Positions 1-8,899 are shown, counted from the first letter of the stretch. The stretch is DNA of 64,000 nt from UMGS1696 sp045643285 (GCA_045643285.1 JAZUKN010000041.1:1-64000), one strand, 5' to 3'. The notes: generated from the sequence alone by a model not told the origin. Numbers and translations: made by a program.

Positions 1-47
1 AAGGCTTGTGACCTTGTTTTTCTGATGAATCATCGGAACGAATCAAT

Positions 48-88
48 TATTCATTATTCATTCTTCACTATTCATTATTCATTAAAAC
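48..88. repeat. Dispersed ATTCATT-type repeat, copy 1
   Basis: An AT-rich stretch built of ATTCATTATTC-like units lies just past the gpmI stop. A near-identical copy in the opposite orientation lies after glgB (22356-22400). Positions 1-47 show no gene. Function unknown; it may be a small non-autonomous dispersed repeat. Confidence 0.6.
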
Positions 89-1728
89 TCCACGATGCTT
101 TCGTCCCACATTTCGGGAGCCTTGAAGCCAAGGAAGTTTACTGCGGTTGCAGCAACGTTCGAGAGGCCGAATGATCCTTCGGTCTTTACCTTATACTTGG
201 AAGCACTATTCTTGTCGTAGATGATGAACGGAACGGGATTGAGCGTGTGGCTCGTCTTTGCCTTGAGCGAACCGTCGGCGTTGTGCTTGACCGACTTCGT
301 TTTCTTGTCGAATTCAGCCATTTCGTCAGCGTTTCCGTGATCTGCCGTGATGAGCGCGACGCCGCCGACCTTGTCAACTGCCGCGAGAATACGTCCGAGC
401 TGGAGATCAAGCGCTTCGAGGCTGCATACAGTCGCTTCGAGAGAGCCGGTGTGACCTACCATGTCACCATTCGGGAAGTTGACTCTGAGGCAGTCGTACT
501 TGCCGCTCTCAAGTGCTTCGATGAGTCTGTCTGTTATCTCCGCGCACTTCATCCACGGTCTCTGCTCGAACGGGACTACATCGGACGGGATCTCTTCGTA
601 AGTCTCGTATTCTTCGGAGAACTTGCCGGACTTGTTGCCGTTCCAGAAGTACGTTACATGACCGTATTTCTGCGTCTCGCTGATTGCGAACTGTCTTATC
701 TTCATATCTGCGAGGTATTCGCCCATTGTGTTCGTGATCTCCGGCGGAGAAACGAGGTACTTGTGCGGAATGTGGAGGTCGCCGTCATATTCGAGCATGC
801 CGGCGTATACCACATCGGGCTTCTTCACTCTGTCGAATTTGTCAAATTCTGCGCCGCCGTCGAACGCCTTGGAGATCTCAATGGATCTGTCGCCGCGGAA
901 GTTGTAGAATATCACCGAGTCGCCGTCTTCGACCGTGCCGACGGGCTTGCCGTTCTCTGCAATAACGAACGGCGGAAGATCCTGGTCGATTGCGTGTGTT
1001 TCGGCGCGGTATGTCTCTATTGCTTCGTGAGCGGAGGAGAACTGTCTGCCCTCGCCGAGAACGTGCGTCTTCCAGCCTTTTTCAACCATAGCCCAGTTGG
1101 CTTCGTATCTGTCCATGGTGATCTGCATTCTGCCGCCGCCGGATGCAATCTTTATATTGCAGTTTTCGTCGGACAGCTCTGCGATGAACGCTTCAAACGA
1201 GTCAACATAATCGAGCGCGGACGTTTCGCCTACGTCACGTCCGTCGAGCAGGATGTGGATGCGGATATTCTTCACGCCCTCTTTTTTAGCTTCAATGAGC
1301 ATCGCCTTGAGGTGGTCGATGTGGCTGTGAACGTTGCCGTCGGAGAACAGACCGAGGAAGTGGAGAGTGCCGCCTGTTTTCTTCACATTCGAGATAAGCT
1401 CGCACCATGTATCGGACGCGAACATTTTGCCGGTTTCTATCGAGAGAGAGACGAGCTTTGCACCCTGTGCGAACACCTGACCGGAGCCGAGAGCGTTGTG
1501 ACCGACTTCGGAGTTGCCCATGTCGTCGTCCGTCGGAAGACCTACTGCCGTGCCGTGCGCTTTGAGCTTTACCCACGGGCAGGTCTCAAAGAGTTTGTCG
1601 AGATTCGGTGTGCGTGCGAGACGTACTGCGTTTGCCTCAGATTCGGGAGCGATGCCCACGCCGTCCATTACGACTGTGAGAACGGGGCGAACTCCGCCGA
1701 AATTCTTGAGTTTTTCGAGTTGTTTCAT
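82..1728 (-). CDS. gpmI: 2,3-bisphosphoglycerate-independent phosphoglycerate mutase
   Basis: Interconverts 3- and 2-phosphoglycerate in glycolysis and gluconeogenesis without a bisphosphoglycerate cofactor; a di-metal enzyme of the alkaline phosphatase superfamily. The 548-aa protein has the N-terminal metal ligand in VVMDGVG (Asp22), the phosphorylated serine in GNSEVGHNALGSG (Ser73), a DGRDV motif and the C-terminal metal site TADHGNADEM, so both phosphatase and transferase domains are present. Length is slightly above the usual ~510 aa. The ATG is preceded by a GAGGAAA-like ribosome site. It stands alone here; its upstream neighbour on the same strand is an unrelated SLOG protein 35 bp away, possibly co-transcribed. 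Confidence 0.97.
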   Translation of the reverse strand: MKQLEKLKNFGGVRPVLTVVMDGVGIAPESEANAVRLARTPNLDKLFETCPWVKLKAHGTAVGLPTDDDMGNSEVGHNALGSGQVFAQGAKLVSLSIETGKMFASDTWCELISNVKKTGGTLHFLGLFSDGNVHSHIDHLKAMLIEAKKEGVKNIRIHILLDGRDVGETSALDYVDSFEAFIAELSDENCNIKIASGGGRMQITMDRYEANWAMVEKGWKTHVLGEGRQFSSAHEAIETYRAETHAIDQDLPPFVIAENGKPVGTVEDGDSVIFYNFRGDRSIEISKAFDGGAEFDKFDRVKKPDVVYAGMLEYDGDLHIPHKYLVSPPEITNTMGEYLADMKIRQFAISETQKYGHVTYFWNGNKSGKFSEEYETYEEIPSDVVPFEQRPWMKCAEITDRLIEALESGKYDCLRVNFPNGDMVGHTGSLEATVCSLEALDLQLGRILAAVDKVGGVALITADHGNADEMAEFDKKTKSVKHNADGSLKAKTSHTLNPVPFIIYDKNSASKYKVKTEGSFGLSNVAATAVNFLGFKAPEMWDESIVEF

Positions 1729-1763
1729 TTCTTTTTCCTCGTTTATATATAGATTTTTTGTAT

Positions 1764-2318
1764 TCAGTTTTCGTGAGCGGTGTCCGTAAGGCCGTAGATG
1801 TTGTATGTCTTCAGTCCGGCTTTTTGTGCCATGCGGAACGTCTGTCCCGCGCCGCTTCTGAACGAGCCGTTATAGTATGCCACACAGAATGATGAATTGT
1901 CAACCATAAATTGGTTTCTTTCTTTCATACATCCGTCAAAATAGAAGTCGTGCAGGTATATGACCGATTCAGCCGCCGCCTTGAGCCGCATATATTCGCG
2001 TATAGCGGACGTGCCGTTTTTGCCTGCCTTGAGCCAGTTCTCGGTCTGATTCCTGCACGGTATCGCAAGAACGAGCGAAACAGAGTTGTTTTTCGCGGCT
2101 TCTTCGGCGATGACGTCCTCGGCGAGCATATCGAATCCAATCGCACCGCCGCAAAGAAAAAATCTGAATCCGCAGGAAGAGAGCAGGCGCACGGCGTGGA
2201 CGGTCTTCTCGCGCACAAAAGCCAGGTCGCGCTCCGGTATTGTTCTGTGCCCCGTAAAACAGCACGTATTATCGCGCGTCATTCCGGCAGGGAGGATTAT
2301 TTCGTTCGTGTTATCCAT
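1764..2318 (-). CDS. YpsA-like SLOG/DUF1273 family protein
   Basis: A 184-aa protein opening its core with CCFTGHRTIP (residues 19-28), the hallmark of the DUF1273/YpsA branch of the SLOG Rossmann-like superfamily, followed by a glycine-rich FFLCGGAIGFD segment expected to bind a nucleotide-type ligand. Family members are implicated in nucleotide-derived signalling; B. subtilis YpsA affects cell division when overproduced. The actual ligand is not known. It lies 35 bp upstream of gpmI on the same strand and 63 bp from a divergent winged-helix gene, so the gap probably carries promoters for both. Confidence 0.8.
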   Translation of the reverse strand: MDNTNEIILPAGMTRDNTCCFTGHRTIPERDLAFVREKTVHAVRLLSSCGFRFFLCGGAIGFDMLAEDVIAEEAAKNNSVSLVLAIPCRNQTENWLKAGKNGTSAIREYMRLKAAAESVIYLHDFYFDGCMKERNQFMVDNSSFCVAYYNGSFRSGAGQTFRMAQKAGLKTYNIYGLTDTAHEN

Positions 2319-2381
2319 CTACAGTGTTTTCTCCGTTGACTTTTTTCTGGCGGTGTGTTATAAAATAAGCATAAACGATCA

Positions 2382-2936
2382 ATGAAAGCGGAAAGCGATA
2401 TGGAAATCAGAATAAAGGACAAAGTCACCTCGGATGCCGTAAAAGCGTGGGTGTTTCTCGACGGACTTGACGCATACGACTGCGTGATAACGGATTCTCC
2501 GGAAAGCTCACCGGACAACAGCCGCCCGACGGTTTATCTTTCATCCTTCGGCACACCGCCGGAACTTAGAAAGCTGTCGGAAGCGGTAAGAGCCTGTGCT
2601 ACGATACAGTCGCAGAAATGCACGGGATCGGTGAAAAAGCCGTCGGCGCCGGTGTTTTCGTTCGGCGAAAGAACCGTATCATACTGTGGGCAGTCCGTGC
2701 GTCTTACAGGGAGAGAATATGCGCTTCTCGGCTGTCTTGCAAGCCGTGCCGGATCTGTCGTCAGCCGCGACGAGATACGTGAAAAAGTATTCGACGGAGA
2801 GACAGACAGTGACTCGAACGCCGCAGACGTTTATGTAAGTTATCTTCGCCGCAAAACGGAACCGTTATTCGGCAAAGGTGCGATAATATCGGTTCGAGGG
2901 AAAGGATATATGTTAAAACTTCCGCCCGCGGAATAA
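2382..2936 (+). CDS. Winged-helix (OmpR/PhoB-type) protein lacking a normal receiver
   Basis: The C-terminal ~85 residues form a trans_reg_C winged helix: LTGREYALLGCL, the recognition-helix region SNAADVYVSYLRRK and the wing hairpin ISVRGKGYML are visible. The N-terminal ~90 residues are far too short for a CheY-like receiver (~120 aa), and only a weak strand pattern (CVITD, then PTVYLSS) recalls one, with no clear phosphoacceptor pocket. No partner kinase is adjacent. An alternative start at 2400 (MEIRIKD) is possible and the ribosome site is weak for both. Probably a phosphorylation-independent or decayed response regulator; DNA binding is inferred from fold only. Confidence 0.7.
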   Translation: MKAESDMEIRIKDKVTSDAVKAWVFLDGLDAYDCVITDSPESSPDNSRPTVYLSSFGTPPELRKLSEAVRACATIQSQKCTGSVKKPSAPVFSFGERTVSYCGQSVRLTGREYALLGCLASRAGSVVSRDEIREKVFDGETDSDSNAADVYVSYLRRKTEPLFGKGAIISVRGKGYMLKLPPAE

Positions 2937-3210
2937 AGAGTCAGTCGCGCAAAAGTTGCACATATATAGTATACCACAAAATCCGCGCAAACGCACGGAA
3001 AAGAGAAAAATTTCTTTTTCGTGAAAAAGAAGGTTTTTTGAAGTCTCACGGCCACGCGCAAAAACACCTATATACACCGTAGGGGAGACCATCGGTCTCA
3101 CGTCCGACGGGTTGCACTTTCTTCACAGCGGAAGAAAGGAAGAAAACACTTCGTGTTTTCAAATAATTATATTCCACTGCGCGTGAGAAAAACTTTTTTC
3201 CGAAAAGTGG
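2937..3210. other. Gene-free intergenic region with small hairpins
   Basis: No credible gene. It contains a perfect 9-bp-stem hairpin TTCTTTTTC-GT-GAAAAAGAA at 3012-3031, resembling the first hairpin of the dispersed double-hairpin repeats seen at 17.1, 43.8 and 50.1 kb, but without their second hairpin. Otherwise nothing recognised. Confidence 0.5.
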
Positions 3211-3239
3211 TTTACTTTTCGCCGCCTTTCGTATATAAT
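3211..3239 (+). promoter_or_regulatory. Predicted promoter of the cysteine operon
   Basis: TTTACT (3211-3216) and TATAAT (3234-3239) with a 17-bp spacer, a sigma-A-type promoter placed just upstream of the T-box leader. Confidence 0.7.
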
Positions 3240-3254
3240 GTATTGTATGTAATA

Positions 3255-3473
3255 TAATACTTTCCTCAAAAGACCGTGATCGGGAAGAACCGGACTTTCC
3301 TGCGGCTTCAGAGAGCACTGCCACCGGCTGAAAACAGTGCGCCGCCTGTCCGAATGTGCGCCCGTGAGTCTGCTCACAGAGCCGCCGCGCCGCGTTACAG
3401 CGAAAGTGATAAATCAGAGTGGAACCGCGATCATTCGCCTCTGCCGGCTTTTTCGCCGTGCGGGCGTTTTTTG
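3255..3473 (+). promoter_or_regulatory. T-box leader (cysteine-responsive) upstream of cysE
   Basis: Hallmarks in order: AGAGAG (about 3310), a CCGGCTGAAAAC segment matching the GNTG/apical region, the specifier region CGAATGTGCG with a Cys codon TGC at 3357-3359, the T-box core AGAGTGGAACCGCG at 3416-3429, then a GC hairpin and T-run (about 3436-3472) acting as terminator. Uncharged tRNA-Cys binding to the specifier and T-box would favour antitermination. The downstream genes cysE and cysS both handle cysteine, which independently supports the specificity. Confidence 0.88.
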
Positions 3474-3505
3474 TTTCCGCGGACGCTATATATCGGAGGA
3501 CTCCA

Positions 3506-4222
3506 ATGAATTCACCCGACAACAGAACGGAAATCACCATAACCCTTGAGACCGCCTTCGGAAAGGCGCTCTACCGCGAGATCACCGGAATAAAAGCCGA
3601 CATCGACGCAATAGTCGAGCGCGACCCTGCCGCACGCGGAAAAGCCGAAGTCGTCCTGCTTTATTCCGGACTTCACGCGCTTATCCTGCACCGCATTGCG
3701 TATTCTTTACACACACATAAACTCAGATTCACCGCGCGCGCCGTATCCCAGCTCGCAAAATTTCTTACGGGAATCGAGATCCACCCCGGCGCAAAGATCG
3801 GAAAAGGCGTGTTCATTGACCACGGCGCAGGCGTTGTCATCGGCGAAACTGCCGAAGTCGGAGACAATTGCACCATATATCAGGGCGTCACCCTCGGCGG
3901 CACCGGCAAAGAGACCGGAAAACGCCATCCTACGCTTGAAGACGGCGTTATGGTCGGCGCAGGTGCAAAGCTCCTCGGCGGCTTCACGGTAGGAAAAGGC
4001 TCGAAAATCGCCGCAGGTGCAGTCGTTCTCGGTGACGTTCCCGAAAACTGCACTGCAGTCGGCATACCTGCTCACATCGTCCGCAGAGACGGCATAAAAG
4101 TCACGGACGACCTCGACCAGGTCCACATCCCCGACCCTGTCGAGAACGAACTGAATGCGCTGAGAGAACGGATCGCCGCTCTCGAAGAAAAGATAAGGGA
4201 AAAGGAGAAAGAAATCAGATGA
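3506..4222 (+). CDS. cysE: Serine O-acetyltransferase
   Basis: Makes O-acetyl-L-serine from serine and acetyl-CoA, the first committed step of cysteine synthesis; cytoplasmic left-handed beta-helix enzyme. The ATG at 3506 follows GGAGGA by five bases; upstream in-frame codons belong to the T-box leader and are excluded, giving 238 aa. The hexapeptide-repeat domain is visible (IHPGAKIGKGVFIDHGAGVVI), with conserved catalytic-region histidines and the GGTGK...KRHP segment binding CoA. The C-terminus is a charged coiled-coil-like tail (ALEEKIREKEKE). Its stop overlaps the next start (ATGA), so it is the first gene of a translationally coupled cysteine operon. Confidence 0.96.
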   Translation: MNSPDNRTEITITLETAFGKALYREITGIKADIDAIVERDPAARGKAEVVLLYSGLHALILHRIAYSLHTHKLRFTARAVSQLAKFLTGIEIHPGAKIGKGVFIDHGAGVVIGETAEVGDNCTIYQGVTLGGTGKETGKRHPTLEDGVMVGAGAKLLGGFTVGKGSKIAAGAVVLGDVPENCTAVGIPAHIVRRDGIKVTDDLDQVHIPDPVENELNALRERIAALEEKIREKEKEIR

Positions 4223-5448
4223 AATGCCTGAATTGCGGTACAGAATCGAGAGACGGAGAAAAATTCTGCCCCGAATGCGGTCAGAAGCTGCCACGAAAAA
4301 CGTTCGGCGGAGTTATCTCCGTTTTAGTCAAAGTCCTGCTCTGTACGCTTATAATGCTCATCTGTCAGGGCTGTGTCGCATCGTTCTATGAAACCTCGGT
4401 AATGCTAAAAGACCCGGCTTACGTCGCGGCGGTGACCTCTGCGGCGGCTGAAATGCAATCGGGTGCAAGTGCTGAAGAGGTAGCCGAAAGCCTGACAAAC
4501 GACATCCAATCACTCACCGCGAGAGCAGCCGAAAAGACATTGGAGCGTTTGTCTTCCGTAACGATAGTCGGAAATCTCGTAGCATTGCTCGTACTGTTGC
4601 TCGTCCTCCGCCTGCGTAAGCATGAGCCGCTGAAATACCTGCGCGTGAAGCTCGTCAATCCGGCGCGGATACTGTCGTTTCTGCTGTTCGGCGCGGCTCT
4701 TTCTTTAGTCGTCGGAGCCGTGATGTCGCTCATTCCCTTCTCTGATAAGATAATCAAAGAATACAACGATATGTCTCTTACCGCGCTCTGCAAGGACTCC
4801 CTCACAGTACAGATAATCTGCACGGTATTCATCGCACCCGTCATTGAAGAGCTGATCTTCCGCGGATTTGCGGTGCCGCATCTTAAGCAGGTCATCGGAA
4901 AAGCCGGTGCGGTCGTCGTCTCGTCGCTGTTCTTCGCCTCAGTCCACTTTGCACTCACCACCGCGTCGCTGATTTCCGTCGGATATGCGTTCGTTGTCGG
5001 CATAGTGTTCGCGCTGGCGTTCATCAGGTACGATTCCGTCATCCCGTCGCTTCTCTTCCATATCGGATTCAACGCCATGAACTTCGTAAAGTTCAACGAG
5101 AACGGCACTGTCCCATACGCCGTTGTGATGCTCGGTTTTCTCATCTCCGCACTGCTCGAGTACAGGATATTCTTCCGTTATCCGACCTTCTCCGACGTTG
5201 TGTTCGCGCCGTCGTCGATAGAACCGAAAGACGAAGAAGAAGCGCGCATCATATCGAGAATAGCCGAAATTCGTTCGGGAGACGACGACTACTACACCGA
5301 AGAAATAGAAGAACTGAGCCGCGACTGGGACGAACACTTCCGCGCTCTGCACGGTACAGTATCTCTGCACGCTACAGTCATTGTCAAAGCCGATCAAACG
5401 GATGACGAAAGCAACAACGAAAACGACACCACTCCAAAGGAGCAATAA
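4219..5448 (+). CDS. CPBP-family intramembrane metalloprotease with zinc ribbon
   Basis: The 409-aa protein starts with a zinc ribbon (MKCLNCG...FCPECGQ; Cys 3, 6, 17, 20), then a first membrane segment, a ~100-residue loop rich in Ala/Glu, and a multi-pass core with the CPBP/Abi signature EELIFRGF, a second motif HFAL and a third HIGFNAMNF. These glutamates and histidines form the metal site in the Rce1/CPBP family. A ~95-residue acidic tail follows. Substrate unknown. It overlaps cysE by 4 bp and sits immediately before cysS under the same T-box, although no role in cysteine metabolism is known for the family. Confidence 0.85.
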   Translation: MKCLNCGTESRDGEKFCPECGQKLPRKTFGGVISVLVKVLLCTLIMLICQGCVASFYETSVMLKDPAYVAAVTSAAAEMQSGASAEEVAESLTNDIQSLTARAAEKTLERLSSVTIVGNLVALLVLLLVLRLRKHEPLKYLRVKLVNPARILSFLLFGAALSLVVGAVMSLIPFSDKIIKEYNDMSLTALCKDSLTVQIICTVFIAPVIEELIFRGFAVPHLKQVIGKAGAVVVSSLFFASVHFALTTASLISVGYAFVVGIVFALAFIRYDSVIPSLLFHIGFNAMNFVKFNENGTVPYAVVMLGFLISALLEYRIFFRYPTFSDVVFAPSSIEPKDEEEARIISRIAEIRSGDDDYYTEEIEELSRDWDEHFRALHGTVSLHATVIVKADQTDDESNNENDTTPKEQ

Positions 5449-5449
5449 A

Positions 5450-6925
5450 ATGAAACTATACAATACACTCACAAGGACAAGAGACGAATTTGTCACACAC
5501 GAGCCGGGCAAGTGCAAAATGTACACCTGCGGACCTACCGTATATCACTTCGCGCACATCGGAAACCTCCGCTCGTACATAATGGAGGACGTGCTCGAAA
5601 AGTACCTCCGCTATACGGGACTTGACGTTACAAGATGTATGAACATCACCGACGTCGGACATCTTTCAAGCGACGCAGACACAGGCGAAGACAAAATGCT
5701 CAAGGGCGCAAAGCGTGAACACAAGACCGTTATGGAAATCGCGCAATTTTACACGGATGCGTTCTTCTCTGACTGCGCGAAGCTCAACATAAAGAAGCCG
5801 GAGATCGTTGTGCCGGCGACAAGCTATATTGATGAGTTCATCAATATGGTGTCGGGACTTATCGACAAGGGCTACGCCTACATCTCGGGCGGAAACGTGT
5901 ATTTTGATACGTCAAAGCTCGACGACTACTACGTTTTCGGCAATCAGGAAGCCGAAGACCTCGCAGTCGGAGTGAGAGAGGGAGTAGAGGAAGACTCGTC
6001 GAAGCGGAACAAGACAGACTTCGTTCTGTGGTTCACGAAATCGAAATTTGAGGATCAGGAACTGAAATGGGACAGCCCGTGGGGAGTTGGGTACCCCGGC
6101 TGGCACATAGAATGCTCCGCGATCTCGCTCAAAAACCTCGGAGAATACCTTGATCTCCACTGCGGCGGCATCGACAACGCATTCCCTCATCACACGAACG
6201 AGATAGCGCAGAGCGAAGCGTACCTCGGTCACAAGTGGTGCACGCACTGGTTCCATGTTCTCCACCTCAACACCGCGTCCGGCAAGATGTCGAAGTCGAC
6301 TGGCGAGTTCCTCACCGTTTCTCTTCTCGAAGAAAAGGGATACTCTCCGCTCGTTTACCGTCTCTTCTGCCTCCAGTCGCACTACAGAAAGATGCTTATG
6401 TTCTCGTGGGACGGACTTGATTCAACGAAGACCGCATACCAGAAGCTGATCTCGAAAATCGCCGCAGTACGCGAAGAGGGTGACGTCGACAGCGCGGTAT
6501 TCGCCGAATACAAACAGAAATTCACCGACGCTATGGACAACGACCTCAACACCGCGCTTGCAGTCACAGCCGTATACGACGTTCTGAAAGCGCAGACGAA
6601 CGGCGCGACAAAGCTCGCTCTGATAAAGGATTTTGATACCGTTCTTTCCCTCTCGCTGATCGAAGAGGCCGCAAAGGTGCGCGCCGCAAACGACGAAGCC
6701 GCACGCGCGAAAGCCGCAGCCGCCGCGTCGAACGAAATGCACATAATTTGCTCGTCCGACGGAGTTGACGGCGAAATGAAGTCGAAAGTCGAAGCGCTCA
6801 TCCGCGAGCGTGCCGATGCAAAGAAAGCGAAAAACTACGCACGCGCCGACGAGATCCGCGCTGAACTTACCGGAATGGGCGTAACGCTCGTCGACGCAAA
6901 AGACGGCGTTACATGGTCTATATAA
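5450..6925 (+). CDS. cysS: Cysteinyl-tRNA synthetase
   Basis: Charges tRNA-Cys. The start at 5450 is preceded by AAAGGAG; in-frame codons upstream overlap the preceding gene and are rejected. The 491-aa class I enzyme shows the zinc-binding/active-site start MYTCGPTVY with HIGN as the HIGH motif (HFAHIGN), GWHIECSAI with the zinc Cys, HHTNEIAQSEA, and the KMSKS loop (GKMSKSTGEF). The C-terminal DALR-type helical domain is present (AMDNDLNTALAV; RADAKKAKNYARADEIRAEL). It is the third gene under the Cys T-box, one base after the CPBP gene, fitting feedback by uncharged tRNA-Cys. Confidence 0.97.
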   Translation: MKLYNTLTRTRDEFVTHEPGKCKMYTCGPTVYHFAHIGNLRSYIMEDVLEKYLRYTGLDVTRCMNITDVGHLSSDADTGEDKMLKGAKREHKTVMEIAQFYTDAFFSDCAKLNIKKPEIVVPATSYIDEFINMVSGLIDKGYAYISGGNVYFDTSKLDDYYVFGNQEAEDLAVGVREGVEEDSSKRNKTDFVLWFTKSKFEDQELKWDSPWGVGYPGWHIECSAISLKNLGEYLDLHCGGIDNAFPHHTNEIAQSEAYLGHKWCTHWFHVLHLNTASGKMSKSTGEFLTVSLLEEKGYSPLVYRLFCLQSHYRKMLMFSWDGLDSTKTAYQKLISKIAAVREEGDVDSAVFAEYKQKFTDAMDNDLNTALAVTAVYDVLKAQTNGATKLALIKDFDTVLSLSLIEEAAKVRAANDEAARAKAAAAASNEMHIICSSDGVDGEMKSKVEALIRERADAKKAKNYARADEIRAELTGMGVTLVDAKDGVTWSI

Positions 6926-6949
6926 AATCTCACTGAAACGGAAAGAAAA

Positions 6950-7642
6950 ATGGCAAAAGAACTTCTGCGGGTAAACGGTGTGACGGTATACACCGACGAG
7001 GGCGTGCGGCTCTGCTCCGATATATCGTTTTCGCTCAGCGAGGGCGAATATATGTGCATAGTCGGTCCGGGGGGATGCGGAAAAAGCCTGCTCACCGATA
7101 TGATACTCGGCATTCGCAAGCCGCTCACCGGCGAGATCGTCTACGAAAACGGACTGACGCGCGCCGACATCGGCTGTATGCCGCAATCCGCCGACTACAT
7201 GGGGCAGTCTCTCGTGAGGGACATTGTAATAGGCGGATGCCTTGTGAATATGAACAAACTGTTCGTCGGACGGCGTGAAAAAGAGACGGCTATGGCAAAT
7301 CTCGAACGGCTCGGAGTCGCTGACCTCGCAAAACGGCGCTTTGGCGACCTCTCGGGCGGACAGAAACAGCGTGTACTTCTCGCGCGTGCGATGTGCTCGG
7401 CGAAAAAACTGCTCATTCTCGACGATCCGATGCACGGGCTTGACATCGTCGCAAAGGACGAGCTGTTCGCTCACATTGTCGAGATCAACCGCGACGACGG
7501 GATCGCAGTGGTGATGATCGACCACGACGCGCTCGACGGCACTGTGCTCCACCTCTCCGACCGTATGCTCTACTGCGGTCCCGTCGAAGAATACGCAAGC
7601 TCCGTCGCAGGAAAATTCTACTTTGCCGGAAGAATAATATGA
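6950..7642 (+). CDS. ABC transporter ATP-binding protein
   Basis: A 230-aa nucleotide-binding subunit with a complete motif set: Walker A GPGGCGKS (39-46), Q-loop MPQS, signature LSGGQKQR, Walker B LLILDDP and H-loop MIDHD. Walker A has GGCGKS rather than the commoner GSGKS, still functional-looking. No ABC permease follows; instead the stop codon overlaps the start of an MFS carrier (ATGA). It lies 24 bp downstream of cysS with no terminator between, so it may be part of the T-box transcript. Substrate unknown. Confidence 0.87.
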   Translation: MAKELLRVNGVTVYTDEGVRLCSDISFSLSEGEYMCIVGPGGCGKSLLTDMILGIRKPLTGEIVYENGLTRADIGCMPQSADYMGQSLVRDIVIGGCLVNMNKLFVGRREKETAMANLERLGVADLAKRRFGDLSGGQKQRVLLARAMCSAKKLLILDDPMHGLDIVAKDELFAHIVEINRDDGIAVVMIDHDALDGTVLHLSDRMLYCGPVEEYASSVAGKFYFAGRII

Positions 7643-8823
7643 CATCAAAAACAAACTACAAACCCACGATAATAGCGGCGTACGTCGGTTACATCGTTCA
7701 GGCGATAGTCAACAACTACGTCACGCTTCTGTTCGTAAATTTCCATACGGAATTTGATATTCCGTTCTCGAAAATCACACTGCTTATCACGCTCAACTTC
7801 GTTTCTCAGCTATTGTTCGATTTTCTCGCGGCGTTTTTCGTCGACAGGATCGGCTACCGCGTGACAGTCGTTGCGGCGCACCTCTTCTCGGCGGCTGGAC
7901 TTATCGGAATGGCGTTTCTGCCGTCCGTTATGCCGCCGTTCTACGGACTGCTCGTCTCGTCGGTGATCTACGCAATGGGCGGAGGACTTATCGAAGTCGT
8001 CGTCAGCCCGATAATCGAGGCATGTCCGAGTGATGACAAGGCAGGCTCAATGAGTCTTCTTCACTCGTTCTACTGCTGGGGAGTCGTCGGAGTCATTCTC
8101 CTCTCAACGGCATTCTTCGCGCTGTTCGGGATCGAAAACTGGCGTATTCTCGCGTGCATCTGGGCGGCAGTACCGCTCGTCAATGCCGTAGCGTTCATGT
8201 TCGTTCCGATCCGCACGCTCACCGAAAAGGGAGAAAGTATGTCGCTCGGAGAACTCGGCAAAACGGGAATCTTCTGGGTGTTCATCATGCTGATGCTTGC
8301 CTCGGGCGCGTCGGAGCTGTCTATGAGCCAGTGGGCGTCCGCGCTTACGGAATCGTCTCTCGGTGTATCGAAAACCGTAGGAGATCTGCTCGGCGCGTGT
8401 ATGTTCTCGGTATTCATGGGAGCCACCCGTGTGTTCTACTCAAAGATGAGCGAAAAGATCAAGCTCGAAAACTTTCTTATGTTCTCGGGCATCCTCTGTG
8501 CCGCAACGTACATAATCACGGCGTTCTCACCGCTTCCGTGGCTTTCGCTCGTCGGATGTGCGCTGTGCGGTATCGCGGTAGGACTTATGTGGCCCGGCGT
8601 ATACAGTATGGCGTCGGCTCGCTTCCCGAAAGGCGGCACGGCGATGTTTGCGATCCTTGCGCTTGCAGGGGATCTCGGTTGTTCTACCGGTCCCACATCG
8701 GTCGGATTCCTTTCCGGACTGTTCGGCGACGATCTGAAAAAAGGACTATCGTTCGGGCTGATATTCCCACTGCTTATGATATTCGGACTGTTTTTACTCA
8801 AAAAAGAAAAAAAGAAAAGATGA
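7639..8823 (+). CDS. Major facilitator superfamily transporter
   Basis: A 394-aa integral membrane protein with about twelve hydrophobic helices and the loop-2/3 MFS motif in FFVDRIGYRVTV (residues ~64-75). The general pattern (IEVVVSPIIEA in the first half, CGIAVGLMWPGVYSMA in the second) resembles FucP/sugar:H+-type and related DHA carriers, but substrate cannot be assigned. The start overlaps the ABC ATPase stop by 4 bp, implying coupled translation. A strong terminator follows at 8828. The Lys-rich tail (LLKKEKKKR) is typical of a cytoplasmic C-terminus. Confidence 0.85.
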   Translation: MTSKTNYKPTIIAAYVGYIVQAIVNNYVTLLFVNFHTEFDIPFSKITLLITLNFVSQLLFDFLAAFFVDRIGYRVTVVAAHLFSAAGLIGMAFLPSVMPPFYGLLVSSVIYAMGGGLIEVVVSPIIEACPSDDKAGSMSLLHSFYCWGVVGVILLSTAFFALFGIENWRILACIWAAVPLVNAVAFMFVPIRTLTEKGESMSLGELGKTGIFWVFIMLMLASGASELSMSQWASALTESSLGVSKTVGDLLGACMFSVFMGATRVFYSKMSEKIKLENFLMFSGILCAATYIITAFSPLPWLSLVGCALCGIAVGLMWPGVYSMASARFPKGGTAMFAILALAGDLGCSTGPTSVGFLSGLFGDDLKKGLSFGLIFPLLMIFGLFLLKKEKKKR

Positions 8824-8827
8824 AACA

Positions 8828-8857
8828 ATCCCGTACTGTGAACAGTACGGGATTTTT
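8828..8857 (+). terminator. Rho-independent terminator after the MFS gene
   Basis: A 12-bp perfect stem ATCCCGTACTGT / ACAGTACGGGAT with a 2-base loop and trailing Ts, 4 bp after the stop. It closes the cysE operon. Confidence 0.9.
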
Positions 8858-8899
8858 CGTCTTATTATCCGCTCCATTTTCCGCATAATTCCGTTTTTA

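Noticed and set aside
247..1752. Long plus-strand open frame opposite gpmI
   Set aside because: Antisense shadow of gpmI with unnatural composition; gpmI motifs are complete on the minus strand.
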